Positions 54,203 through 64,000 of a DNA stretch of 64,000 bases are shown here, one piece after another. The position numbers and the translations under genes are program-made. How positions within the stretch are numbered: position 1 is the first letter of the stretch; the number at the start of each line of letters is the position of its first letter. The DNA lies in NCBI GenBank assembly GCA_023238725.1, contig CM041545.1:16521501-16585500 (forward strand). Direction: 5' to 3'. Source of the stretch: Scortum barcoo (taxonomy: Eukaryota; Chordata; Actinopteri; Centrarchiformes; Terapontidae). Below the pieces are notes generated by a model. That model saw nothing but the letters and a program-made list of their open reading frames with translations, did no database searches and had not been told where the DNA came from.

Positions 54203-55192
54203 GACCGACGCTTTCATGGCTGTTTCAGATCTCTCTACCTCACAGTTCGACAGAGCGAGGGAGCCAGGAGGGAGAGAGAGAGATGGAGAGATAATGGGAA
54301 TGGAGGGTGAAAGAAGGCTAACACAATCTTTAATGAGTTTCCTTGCCTCTCTTTGCCTGTTTCTGGGTCAGGGTCCCCTGGCTGAGGATGTGGGTGGACT
54401 AAGGACCATAGAACAGAAAACAGAGTAAGCCACGGTCTGCTGAAATAGACTTCTACATTAAAGAGTCATCACCTACACAAAGATGTACAGGATGAAAAGC
54501 CCGACCGTGTTTGAAACTTTTCTTCTTGTTTAGACGGCGACAGATGAAAGTTGATCGAAACGGCTAATGATCCTGTTCCAGCCCTTCAGTGTACCTACAC
54601 AAACGCAAACTGTGTAAGGGAGGCGCTTACACAGTCTAAATATCAGAGGTCACTCTCAGGTTTTATTGCCTCTACTCAATTAGCAGCATATTATGAGCCA
54701 AGGATAGAGCGAGGCAACTTTTTCTGATGAACAGACACACATATAGAAGAAAAAAACCCAACAACCTTCCCCTCCTCCTCCCCCGTGGTGAGGATGGCTT
54801 TGGTCATTTTCTGATTGGCTCTCCCTGCCCTTTCATTTCCTAGCAATCAACTTCAATCTGTGGCAGGTATGGAGGAAGAGATAACATTAGAGAGACATCG
54901 TGGGGAGATATCTGCTCAGCTGAGACATTATTTAGTGCTCCCGAAGCATCCAGGAGGCAACCTCTGTCAGACAACAAGGCTCCAGCGTGTCCACACAGGA
55001 CAGGAAGGCGGGCAGATAGAAGGACATGGAAGAATTACTGATGGGCTGATAAACCCTTTTGTTATCCGAACGGTCTGCCTTCCTGTTTCTGTCCTCCTGT
55101 GCTGTGTTTCTATCTGTCTGCCCAATTCCATTTCGATGTCTCAATCTATGTCTGTCTGGCTGACTTACTTTCACCGTCTCTGTTCTCTCTCC

Positions 55193-55211
55193 CTCTCTCT
55201 CTCTCTCTCTC
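55193..55211. repeat. (CT)n microsatellite
   Basis: A CT run of about 9 units within a longer pyrimidine-rich stretch on the + strand. Confidence 0.9.
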
Positions 55212-55979
55212 ACCTTCTGTTTCCCACTGTATCTCTGTCTCTATTACTCTGCCTTCTTTCTTTCACACTTGTGAATAATTGATGTCTACCGGTTCGATGG
55301 TAAGAATAGAACAGTTCTGGAGGTGACAAATGGGTTGGCGAATAGGCTTCATCCTCCCCTCTTCAAAGAGTTAGAAAGTTAGCCGTGCTTGCTCGTGGGT
55401 GTGTGCTCCCATATATTTGTGTGCTTGCGATGTTTTGTGGCACTGCGAGCAGTTGCTTCGTGTTTGTGTGCAAGCGAGCGAGTGCGCACACACATGCAGT
55501 TGTGCGCATGTGATTTAAGACAGGGAGATGAAAGGGAGTTGTAATTACAGGGAAGCGTATCTGTCTGCTGCAGAAGTATCCGAGGAATGGCACAAACTGG
55601 GCCAAAAGCCTGAGGTCATTAGATCTACTGAGTGTGTGTGTGCATGCGTGCATGTGTCTTTAAGCTAATGTGCGTGTGTTTGTGTGTGTGTGTGTATGTG
55701 TGAGAGAGAGACAAAAGCAAAGAGAGAGAGAGCTAGAGAGAAAATGGGAGACAGAAAGAGATCAGCTTATAACTTCGGTTCCTCGGAGTCAACCTCTGAA
55801 CTCTGCTTCTCGTTATTGGCTCTGCCTCTCTCTCGTTTCTCAGCAGTAGCTGCTTGTGGTTAGACCGAGCAAGGCCTGGTTTCTGTAAATCCACGCAGCC
55901 TTATTGCCTGAGAGGAATCCCAGAATTTCCTGCGCTCTAAAATACACTTGTGTAAACATTCCAAAATATCAAATGATAG

Positions 55980-56438
<459 letters not shown>

Positions 56439-58089
56439 TAAAACAGATTCACATTCAAGTGTGCATCTAAATCAACCCTGTCTCCTGAAATTATATTCAT
56501 ATATAACAAATTTGCATTTGCAAATTGCATTTTAAGTACTGCTTACTTATTTTGCTACACATATTTTTTGTTTTTCTATATAACTAACGAGAAAACATTT
56601 ATCCTGACCTACAGACTGTTCATTTCTACTGCACATATCTCATACTGAATGTATTTTGTTTGTGTTTTAATTAAAATATTCACTACAGCAACTAAAACAA
56701 TTTTTTTTTTATGGCTATGAATTTGACACTCAGCAGTTGGTTAAAGGTTAGCAAAAGATTATGTAGTGGTTAATTATTGAAAAATAAAAAGCTGGTGTTC
56801 CCTTGATACGTTACACAGGTTGCGTCCACCTTATTTATATTTAACCAAAGCCAAGATCGGTCCTAAGCCAAGTGCTTTATTAACCTAAGCCTAACAACAT
56901 GTTGGATGCAAAGTCTTGCACTTTATACGTCCAAACATTCACCCCAACTTTCACCTCATGACTTCGGTGCAGTATAGGAAGATGACACTTCCTCGACTGG
57001 CAAAGGTGTTGTCAGAAATTATAATTCAGACAGCTAATTAGTTGCATAATCATATTTTGTAGAAGGAAGGGTTGATTAAAACACACATACGCATATGCTC
57101 ACAAACACATGTGTACAAACACTTTCATGTCATCTTAGAGGGCCAATTTATTTGAAGCAGTGGCATCTCCTTAGCTGCGGAAAAGGATGATATAGAGCAC
57201 CTCAATGAGCTGATCTTTCCTTTCTTTTGATATACTAACACCGCCACTTCTCTGGTGTGTGTCAGTGTGTGCCTTTTGGGTGTGTAAGTGTGCATTTCTG
57301 TACATGTTTGTAAGCATCTCGAGGAAGTAAAGGTAGTGAAGCTCCAGCAGGGCTGTTTTCGACAGAATTCAGCCCCAGAAGGCACCAGAGCCATTACACA
57401 CAACAGCCCAGCACTGATTGGCTGCATTCAGCTGCTGTATTGGAAATTGAGTTCTTTCTGTCGCCCACAGGTACCAATCACATCGCATTTACCCTTTTCA
57501 TCTTACTGTTTTGCCACACACACGTCTGCATGCTTGCACACAGACATACCGACAGCTGCTCCGACACTTAGGTGTGAATGTTACGGCATGCAAGTGCACA
57601 CTTGCTTAAACTTTGAGGATTGGCAAGCTCCTGCCACTCTCTTGCATTTTGTGTCCGACATATTTAATAAAAATACCTCTCAAGTGTTTTATTATATGAA
57701 AAACGCAGTATCACTGCAGCACAGACACAAGATACAAAAGCAGATTCGCAGATACAAAGAGTGTTGCAGCCAGCACAAATATAAAAGGAGTATGGGGGAA
57801 AAAAAAACCCAACCTGAATCCCAACCTGAAATCTTTTCATTTCGACCTAGTGTACTTTAGGAAGAATACACAGATCTGAGGATGTGTTTCATGGTTATGA
57901 TTATGACAAAGAGGCGGGTGAAGGTAGCAGTGGCTCTTAGCCTTTGTGTCAGAAGGTTTTTTGCTAAAAGCATCAACATGGAAACCAACCCACACATCAT
58001 ACACGCACCCACTCTACACAGCCATATCCACGGGCTATTTACTGCACAGATATTCATTCATTTATGCTCTTGCACCCCACACACATATA

Positions 58090-58106
58090 CACACACACAC
58101 ACACAC
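58090..58106. repeat. (CA)n microsatellite
   Basis: A short CA run of about 8 units in intron 2, inside a broader ACACAT-rich stretch. Confidence 0.9.
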
Positions 58107-58623
58107 CCAGACCCCAGTGGATGTGACTAGCCTCTCTCAACCCACTCCTTTGCTCTCTGATTTCCCCAGATTGACAGAAAAGGAGCACCGATACATACTG
58201 GCCAGCCTGGTCAATACCACTGATAGTATAGCCTGAAGAAATTGGATCTCTCCATTTCTACCCTCCCTTCTCCCTACTCTCCCTGTGTTTCTCTCCTTCT
58301 CTCTGTCTCTATGTCTCGCTTTCATGTTGGCAAGAACTTATGATCTTATGAAATGAGAGGTAATGAGATTAAGAGCGCTCGTTCAGGTTACAGGCTGCAT
58401 CCACTGCATCTTTGTCCAGATGTCTGGCATGTTATCCAGTGCATTTCATACACATACACAGGAAAAACACTGTAAGGCTGTTCTTTGTGTGTATTATGTG
58501 TGTTTGATACTTGAAACAGAGTTGTGGTCTTGAATGGCTTGACAACAATAGGCTTTAGCAATGGATTTCCTTCCAATCACCAAAGTAAGTGCCTTTTATT
58601 TTTCTCTCATCAAGGGTGAAATA

Positions 58624-59073
58624 CAGGGCCATTGAAAAGTATTAACCCTCCAAGGAAGTCATGTTTTATTTTCTTACAACACTGAATCAAAGATTCAATA
58701 GAGTTAATGAGACTTTTTTAATACAGATTAAGTGGAAAAGACACTTTAGTGTCAAAGTGAAAACAGATAATTAAAGTGATGTGCTTTTTATCTAAATGTT
58801 CCCAGTTTTAGTGAGTCAGTATTGTGGCAAAACCTACAGCAGTGTCCATAAGTACAAAGCATCTACTAGATACTGACTTGAAAGGGGTGAATCCAAACAA
58901 GTATTTTGCATTTTATATTTGTAATTAAATTTACTTTTGCAGAGATCTGCTCACACTTTTTATTTTGATCAGTATTTGAAAAAAAAAGCCTCATTGATTC
59001 TACTATGATTGAATGGTGTAACATTATAAAACATAAAAACTTTGAAAGGGGGTGAATATATTTATAAGCACTG
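58624..59073. mobile_element. Non-autonomous Tc1/mariner-type element (MITE) with both TIRs
   Basis: The element is flanked by TA on both sides (58622-58623 and 59074-59075), the Tc1/mariner target duplication. The left end starts CAGGGCCATTGAAAAGTATT. The right end is GGGGGTGAATATATTTATAAGCACTG, whose reverse complement aligns with it. Similarity continues inward for 100 bases or more: CATGTTTTATTTTCTTACAA on the left pairs with the inverse of the ATAAAACATAAAAAC stretch at about 59028-59042. Internal text (GTGTCAAAGTGAAAACAGAT, GTGAGTCAGTATTGTGGCAA) matches the arms of a familiar Tc1-like fish transposon. The transposase region is absent, so this is a deletion derivative. It looks old and immobile without a helper. 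Confidence 0.87.
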
Positions 59074-60179
59074 TATGATGGTAAAAATAATTTATAATTT
59101 GAGATGTGTGCATCATAAAAACAGCTACCTGTTAAATGCACAATTTGCGTGGCATCAGTAGTTCCAATGCAATCAGCAATACGAAACCTTACTCACTGAT
59201 TGCTTTTCCTGCACAATGTTCTTCGCAGCATGAAACCACTCACCTACAGCTCTCCGCTGTTGCTTTTCAAGGCCCATCACGCAATGATATGTTTTGTCCA
59301 AAGGCTTAATCCAGTGGATTTGACATACCGTAGGGCCAGGTGGAGCACATGTGGCACGCAACACCCCCCCAAAAACGTACAGCACATAAAATTATTATGA
59401 TTACCATCTGAAATCCTGTAATTGGACATTATTGTTTTCTAAGGAACAACTGATTACATGTAGAAAATAATAGGCCTTTTGATTACATGTGATTATCCCA
59501 AGAGCAGCAGCCAGTTAACACAATAAAGAAAAAAGAGAGAAAATATGTGCCTGCACAAGCAGAAACAACTTAAAAAGAGAGAGAAAGAAAAAAGTTATAT
59601 TTACACAGATGGCAGAATAGATTGATGTTGCACCTGTGTAAAAGAGTCCAGGTCTGAGTGCTGGGAGCAGCAGAGAAGGTGCGTTTCATTCGTTTTAACA
59701 TGTGACCATGAAGCACTCTCACGTGAACCCGAGACCAGTTTTGCGTGAAAAAAGTAGGACACACATGAAAAGAAGCCATAGATTCAGATCACGTGTGTGA
59801 AGTGTTACCTGGCAGGAGGCAAGAATAAAAATGTGGCGAGGAGGAACGGGGCGATGGTGATGACTTAGATTTGCATACACCTCCTGCTGCCCCCCCGAAC
59901 ACTGCAGCATTTACCTTCCCAGTGCTGAGGGCAGGTTGTAGTCTGCAGCGAGCAAAAGGAGCATTGATCTGAGCAAACGAGCAGCAAATTAATTATAAGG
60001 AGGCACAGCTAGTGTGATATACACTGGAGACAACTTGTCACTCTTTCTGAGATATGAGTAAGAAGATCAAACGGGAGAGCTCTTCATCTAGCCAGATAAT
60101 CAGGGCACTTACCCCCTCCCTCCTCCTTCAGTTCTCCTTCAATGACCAATGCCGCCTCCTTTGCCTGACTGGTCTGATC

Positions 60180-60350
60180 AATAATGTTAGCCAGCACTAA
60201 TACTAAGGAGCTAGCCTAGCTCACTTTAATGACCGCATTAATAATGAATCATCTCCAATGAGGCGCCCTACTTCAGCCAGCTATTAATGGGACCTATTGT
60301 AGAATCATTTCTACCGCTAATAGCCACATTGACGAGTGTGAAGTAGCCCC
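60180..60350. promoter_or_regulatory. Candidate conserved non-coding element
   Basis: This is a complex, non-repetitive stretch with many homeodomain-like cores: TCAATAATG, GCATTAATAATGAATCATC, GCTATTAATGG and CTAATAGCC. It lacks low-complexity sequence, unlike its neighbours. That is the look of an intronic developmental enhancer, but conservation cannot be judged from one genome. Confidence 0.25.
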
Positions 60351-62354
60351 TCATCGCTGGTCCTGACACTTGCTTACCCCCCTCTTGATTGCAAATTGAG
60401 TGGAAGTCTGTGTCTGTTTTTGGTGAGTTGTTACCACTGTAATGTTATACAGTGTGCTAAGAGCTGCTAGCTGAGCAAACATATGCAGTCACCGGATGAG
60501 GTCAGCAGACTCAGTTCAGATCCCTGCTCCTCGCCTGAGTGATCCCTCTGATGTGTTTCAAGTGCAACATGTCAGGAGGAATTTAATCGGCTTTGGTAAC
60601 AGCCATGAAGTCATGAATGACTCTTAAAGTAGACTCATAGCTGGTCGTCAGCGTCACTTCAGGCTATCTTATGGTACAGAGGGCTTATTCTACCAACATC
60701 AGACACATCGTTCACCATTACAGAACCCTCTTCAGAAACAGTCTGGAGAGCAGAATTAACCGATTCTGGCGCGTGTTTTACGCCCCTGGAGAATTCTTAT
60801 CTACTTATTGTTTTCGCTATTGATTTTCCCTCTGCTACCCAGTGTGGGATGTTTTCACATCCATCCTTGACATTCCCAATCTAACAGCAAACATCCTCTC
60901 AGGCAAACACATTGGCATACAGTACAGACAGATACAGCCGCACACCCTTGGACACACACGTGCATGTGGACACGCACGCTCAGGCAAATGTGCGCACAAC
61001 AGACGTGGCTGTTCATCTGCCTGTCAGTGCACTGTGTAAATTTTACATGAGAGCTAAGCTGGTGTGTGGGATGTCACTGTGCTCAATGTGTATGCCAGAA
61101 CAAGGAGGCTGTGTGAATGCACTGAACCTGAAGTAAAATGGCATGTTCATTTTTTCACCATCCAGTCTCTTTGCATTTTTTCATTCAACCAGAAATTCTG
61201 GCACCTATTGTATAAACCTACTTTAGAATAGGCCCTGAACCTTTGTACAGATTGTAGTATTCAGAAGGACTATAAAGGTTATGGTTATAATATATTAACT
61301 GGTAAGTGTCAGTTTCATGTGGACAAAAATAGTTTTATCACTAATTATTCTATTTAAATATCTACAACAACAGTTATAATCATTTATAAGCTTTGTGATA
61401 CAGAGTCTTCCCTCCACTCTGTCTTTGTCACAATTATATACATGACAAAGAAGGCTGAATGCATGCAGTTCAATCTACACAGATATTTTCTTTCATATTT
61501 CAATTTCTGGCAAAGATTCACAGTGTGTCTCAAACTGGTCCATTTTATCTTGAGTTCCATCGGTAGTGAACCACTATGTAATGAATTAGATTTCAGGCAA
61601 AGATTAGGTGACTGATTGAATGAACATTGAGGCACCAATGAGTCAGTGATATGTGAGACAATTTCAGGGCAGTGCATGATGAATGATGTCACATCAGGAA
61701 CACACGGTGTCTCTTAGGTAAGCTCAGCTAAAAAGATATTCAGTGTTTCTACACTGAAGCAAAAGAGAACAATGCCTCTCTGATGATTTTTGTCCAAAGC
61801 TGAAGAGTTCTCCCAATCATTTTCTGATATCAAAAACTGCTTAAATAAGGAGAGACCGTGCATAAATAAAAGTAAGTTAGTTCACAAACTAAAACATTAT
61901 ACATCCCTTTGGCCAAGCTCCAGTTTAGTAGTACTTAGTACTTTTGGCCTTTTGACAACACAGCCACATCCTTAATTCCTCAACTATCCCCTGTTGGAAT
62001 TGGCATGCATTCTGTGCAGCCCTTTTGATTTGTGCCTCGTCAAGAGACACTGGCCTCACCATTCTGTCTGAATTAGCAGGCAGTGATGTGCAGGAAGGAA
62101 AGAGGTCTGGAGATGCTGGAGAAAACTACATCTAAAAACATTTTTATAAACTTTATCCATTAGAATGTGTGCAGAAAAAACAGTGTAATATCTGTAACTA
62201 TAATAAGACGTAAACTTTCCCTTTCCTGTAGACAGATTGTTCACACTAGTGAGCCACATGACAGTGACTCAAAGCTTTTTGACACATCTGGATAGAAGCA
62301 GTCTTTTAGGAAGAAATGTCAAAATTGCAACATTTGGTCAGGCTATGCACGTAA

Positions 62355-62985
62355 CCGTTCAAGAACGGTGTGCACAACTCATTAAACTTTGAATTGGATG
62401 TACTACAACAGCAACAGAAGACTCCCAGTTTCTGTCATTCTGTCAGCTAACAATGAAAAACAGCTACAGAGAAAGTCATTGCCAAAACCGGGTAACTAAA
62501 GAGCGAGGGGGGGGGGAAGCTGCCGGATCTGACAAATAGTGGTTTGTAATGCCGACGACAGGATCTGAACTTGGTACACAAACAAGATAAATCTGTGGAT
62601 GCATCATTCTTGGTGGTAGTGGTATAGGCTGGCAAAAGTGGTGTAATGGCACATGGAGTGTTTCCAAGGCGGGCCGAGTGTTCCTCAGATCCTTTTGTAG
62701 CAGCTGGGCATAATCTGAATGTCACAGTCCACTTTCACATGATAACTGACCAGGTACATGAGCATGACAGTTCCAAGGAAAATGACATCAACTTAACATT
62801 TTTACAGTGGATCGCTCATCCCCCCCATATTTGAACCTAATAGAGCGGAACTTGACTGAAAAATCTGCAGAACCGTTGCGACACTGTTAAATCAGTCTGT
62901 CCTTTGTTTCCATAATGAATCCAGTATTGAAATTCAGGTTTTTCTGGAGGCCAACAGCATCCACCTGGAACTACATGGCATAATT
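62355..62985 (+). pseudogene. Decayed Tc1-like transposase fragment
   Basis: On the + strand the DNA tracks, in order, the central and 3' parts of a Tc1-like transposase gene common in fish. There is a CTACAACAGCAACAGAAGAC block at about 62403, CTGTCAGCTAA at 62441, a GGTGGTAGTGGTATAGGCTG stretch then GGTGTAATGG at about 62613-62650, CTGACCAGGTACATGAGCAT at about 62746, a degenerate equivalent of the WPPQSPDLNPIE motif (TGGATCGCTCATCC, GAACCTAATAGAGC) at 62809-62846, and AAATCTGCAG at 62861. Frameshifts, stops and deletions break it throughout, the N-terminal DNA-binding part is not seen, and the catalytic signature is lost. It is a dead relic of a DNA transposon, distinct from the MITE at 58624. 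The limits are approximate. Confidence 0.75.
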
Positions 62986-63480
62986 ATGCTGAGTTCCAAC
63001 CCTGCTCATGTTGGGTTCTCATTGTCTCAAAATGCAATCTGTCTCACTGTAGTAAATTTCCCATTTTACAAGGACTTCATGATACCAACATTGCGCTCAC
63101 AAATATTCCATTCAATCAAAACAAGATGATGGATTGAGCCTGAATAAGGCATGATATTGCATGGGAAGCACATCTTCAATGGATGCTCTTGCACCACATA
63201 ATCCATACATATATGCATGCACTCATTTCTCTCAAACATACACTTATACAGACACACACACACACTCTGCCACAGAAGTGTAATCTGCTCTAGAGGGGGA
63301 GCTGTGGGTAGAGGCATTTGTTTTGGGGATGATTTGTTTGTTTGGGTCCTGGTACCCAGATGAGCAGTAATCAGAGGAGTTAGCAAACAGGATTGTGTTA
63401 GCCATGACGCCGAGAATCCTCCCCCACAGGGCCCAGACCCAAACAGCTCAACGCTTTGGCTCTGGAATCAGTGCCAGACT

Positions 63481-63481
<1 letters not shown>

Positions 63482-63512
<31 letters not shown>
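63482..63512. repeat. (CA)n microsatellite
   Basis: A perfect AC run of about 15 units some 350 bp upstream of exon 3. Confidence 0.96.
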
Positions 63513-63513
<1 letters not shown>

Positions 63514-63858
63514 CCACACAATCATAAATACCCAGTGTCAAAAAATGTGATGTGACTGATGTAAATTGTACTGATTTGTTTGATGGGATGTACTTCTGCC
63601 ATTAACCTCTCCCAGGTGAGAAAATGGTGCGTGTGGATTGTGTGAGGTTGATATTAACAGATTCATTTTGGTCTGTTCCTCAGTGTTACTTGTTTTCCAT
63701 GTACGCTGTTGTTATGTGCTAATACTTTGTCATTCTGCTCCACATTTTCCCTCTTTTTTTTCCTCCTTTTCTGCATCTTTTCTTCCCATCCTCACCTTCT
63801 CTCCTTCCATACGCTCTCCATCGCCCTCCATTTCACTCCTTTCTGTCCTTCCTCACAG

Positions 63859-64000
63859 GCCTGGTGGTGAGAGAAGCCAGCATAGAGATCACCCGGCAGC
63901 AGGTGGAGGAGCTGTTTGGGCCTGAGGACTTCTGGTGTCAGTGTGTGGCCTGGAGCTCCGCGGGGACCACCAAGAGCCGCAAAGCCCATGTTCGCATCGC
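63859..64000 (+). CDS. unc5c: unc5c exon 3 (cut by window end): second half of Ig1
   Basis: The first two bases complete a Gly codon begun at 56433. The exon then reads LVVREASIEITRQQVEELFG, PEDFWCQCVAWSSAGTTKSR, KAHVRI and the first two bases of an Ala codon. It is the second half of the first Ig domain. The WCQC cysteines correspond to human Cys142 and Cys144, which pair with the two cysteines of exon 2, so the domain's disulfides bridge the two exons. Known UNC5C has IVREVSIEISRQQVEELFGP at this place, a near match. The acceptor is CCTCACAG ending at 63858 after a long CT tract. By family structure I expect the exon to be 144 bases, ending two bases past the window, again in phase 1. Ig2, two thrombospondin repeats, the membrane segment, ZU5, UPA and death domains would follow downstream. 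Confidence 0.95.

Noticed and set aside
57461..57476. Pyrimidine tract and CACAG directly followed by GTACCA in intron 2, resembling a recursive splice site
   Set aside because: GTACCA is a poor donor and the intron is only 7.4 kb, where stepping points are not expected. CCCAG/GTGAG at 63611-63620 was set aside for the same length reason.
57288..57860. 190-codon open frame on the + strand in unc5c intron 2, the longest in the window
   Set aside because: It has no recognisable domain, its composition is ordinary, and the region includes CA-rich text. In 64 kb of six-frame sequence one frame of this length by chance is not surprising. A translated search with conserved hits in other fishes would change this view.

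Overview
This is a window of vertebrate nuclear DNA, almost certainly from a bony fish and probably a percomorph teleost. The only gene I can support is unc5c, a netrin receptor of the UNC5 family, on the + strand. Two coding exons are clear. Exon 2 lies at 56203-56433, and exon 3 at 63859 runs off the right edge. Joined across a phase-1 junction they encode the start of the mature ectodomain and nearly all of the first Ig-like domain, with all four of its cysteines. Wording such as [40 protein letters not shown] and WCQCVAWSSAGTTKSRKA fits UNC5C better than UNC5A, B or D.

Layout. Bases 1-412 hold a candidate short 5' coding exon. Its ATG at 343 opens a signal-peptide-like reading frame that ends at a strong GTAAGC donor, in exactly the phase exon 2 needs. 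If real, 413-56202 is one intron of about 55.8 kb. Otherwise 1-56202 is part of a larger first intron. This stretch has no convincing gene. It holds many CA/GT and CT microsatellites, homopolymer runs, a few old interspersed repeats, short tandem duplications, some homeodomain-motif (TAATTA-type) islands that may be conserved regulatory DNA, and a pyrimidine-tract-AG/GTAAGC site at 32374/32375 that could be a recursive splice point. Intron 2 (56434-63858, 7.4 kb) carries a 450-bp non-autonomous Tc1-type element with both terminal inverted repeats and a TA target duplication, and, nearer exon 3, a decayed Tc1-like transposase fragment.

The teleost assignment rests on unc5c being vertebrate, on the compact intron 2, on dense dinucleotide microsatellites, and on interspersed repeats whose wording I recognise from percomorph fish. 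I could not run any alignment. Repeat-family and orthology statements are recognition from memory. Splice boundaries are read from AG/GT signals, reading frame and protein similarity. No rRNA, tRNA, CRISPR, plasmid, phage or bacterial gene content was seen, and I found no complete undescribed system. The best leads are the candidate alternative signal-peptide exon and the candidate recursive splice site.
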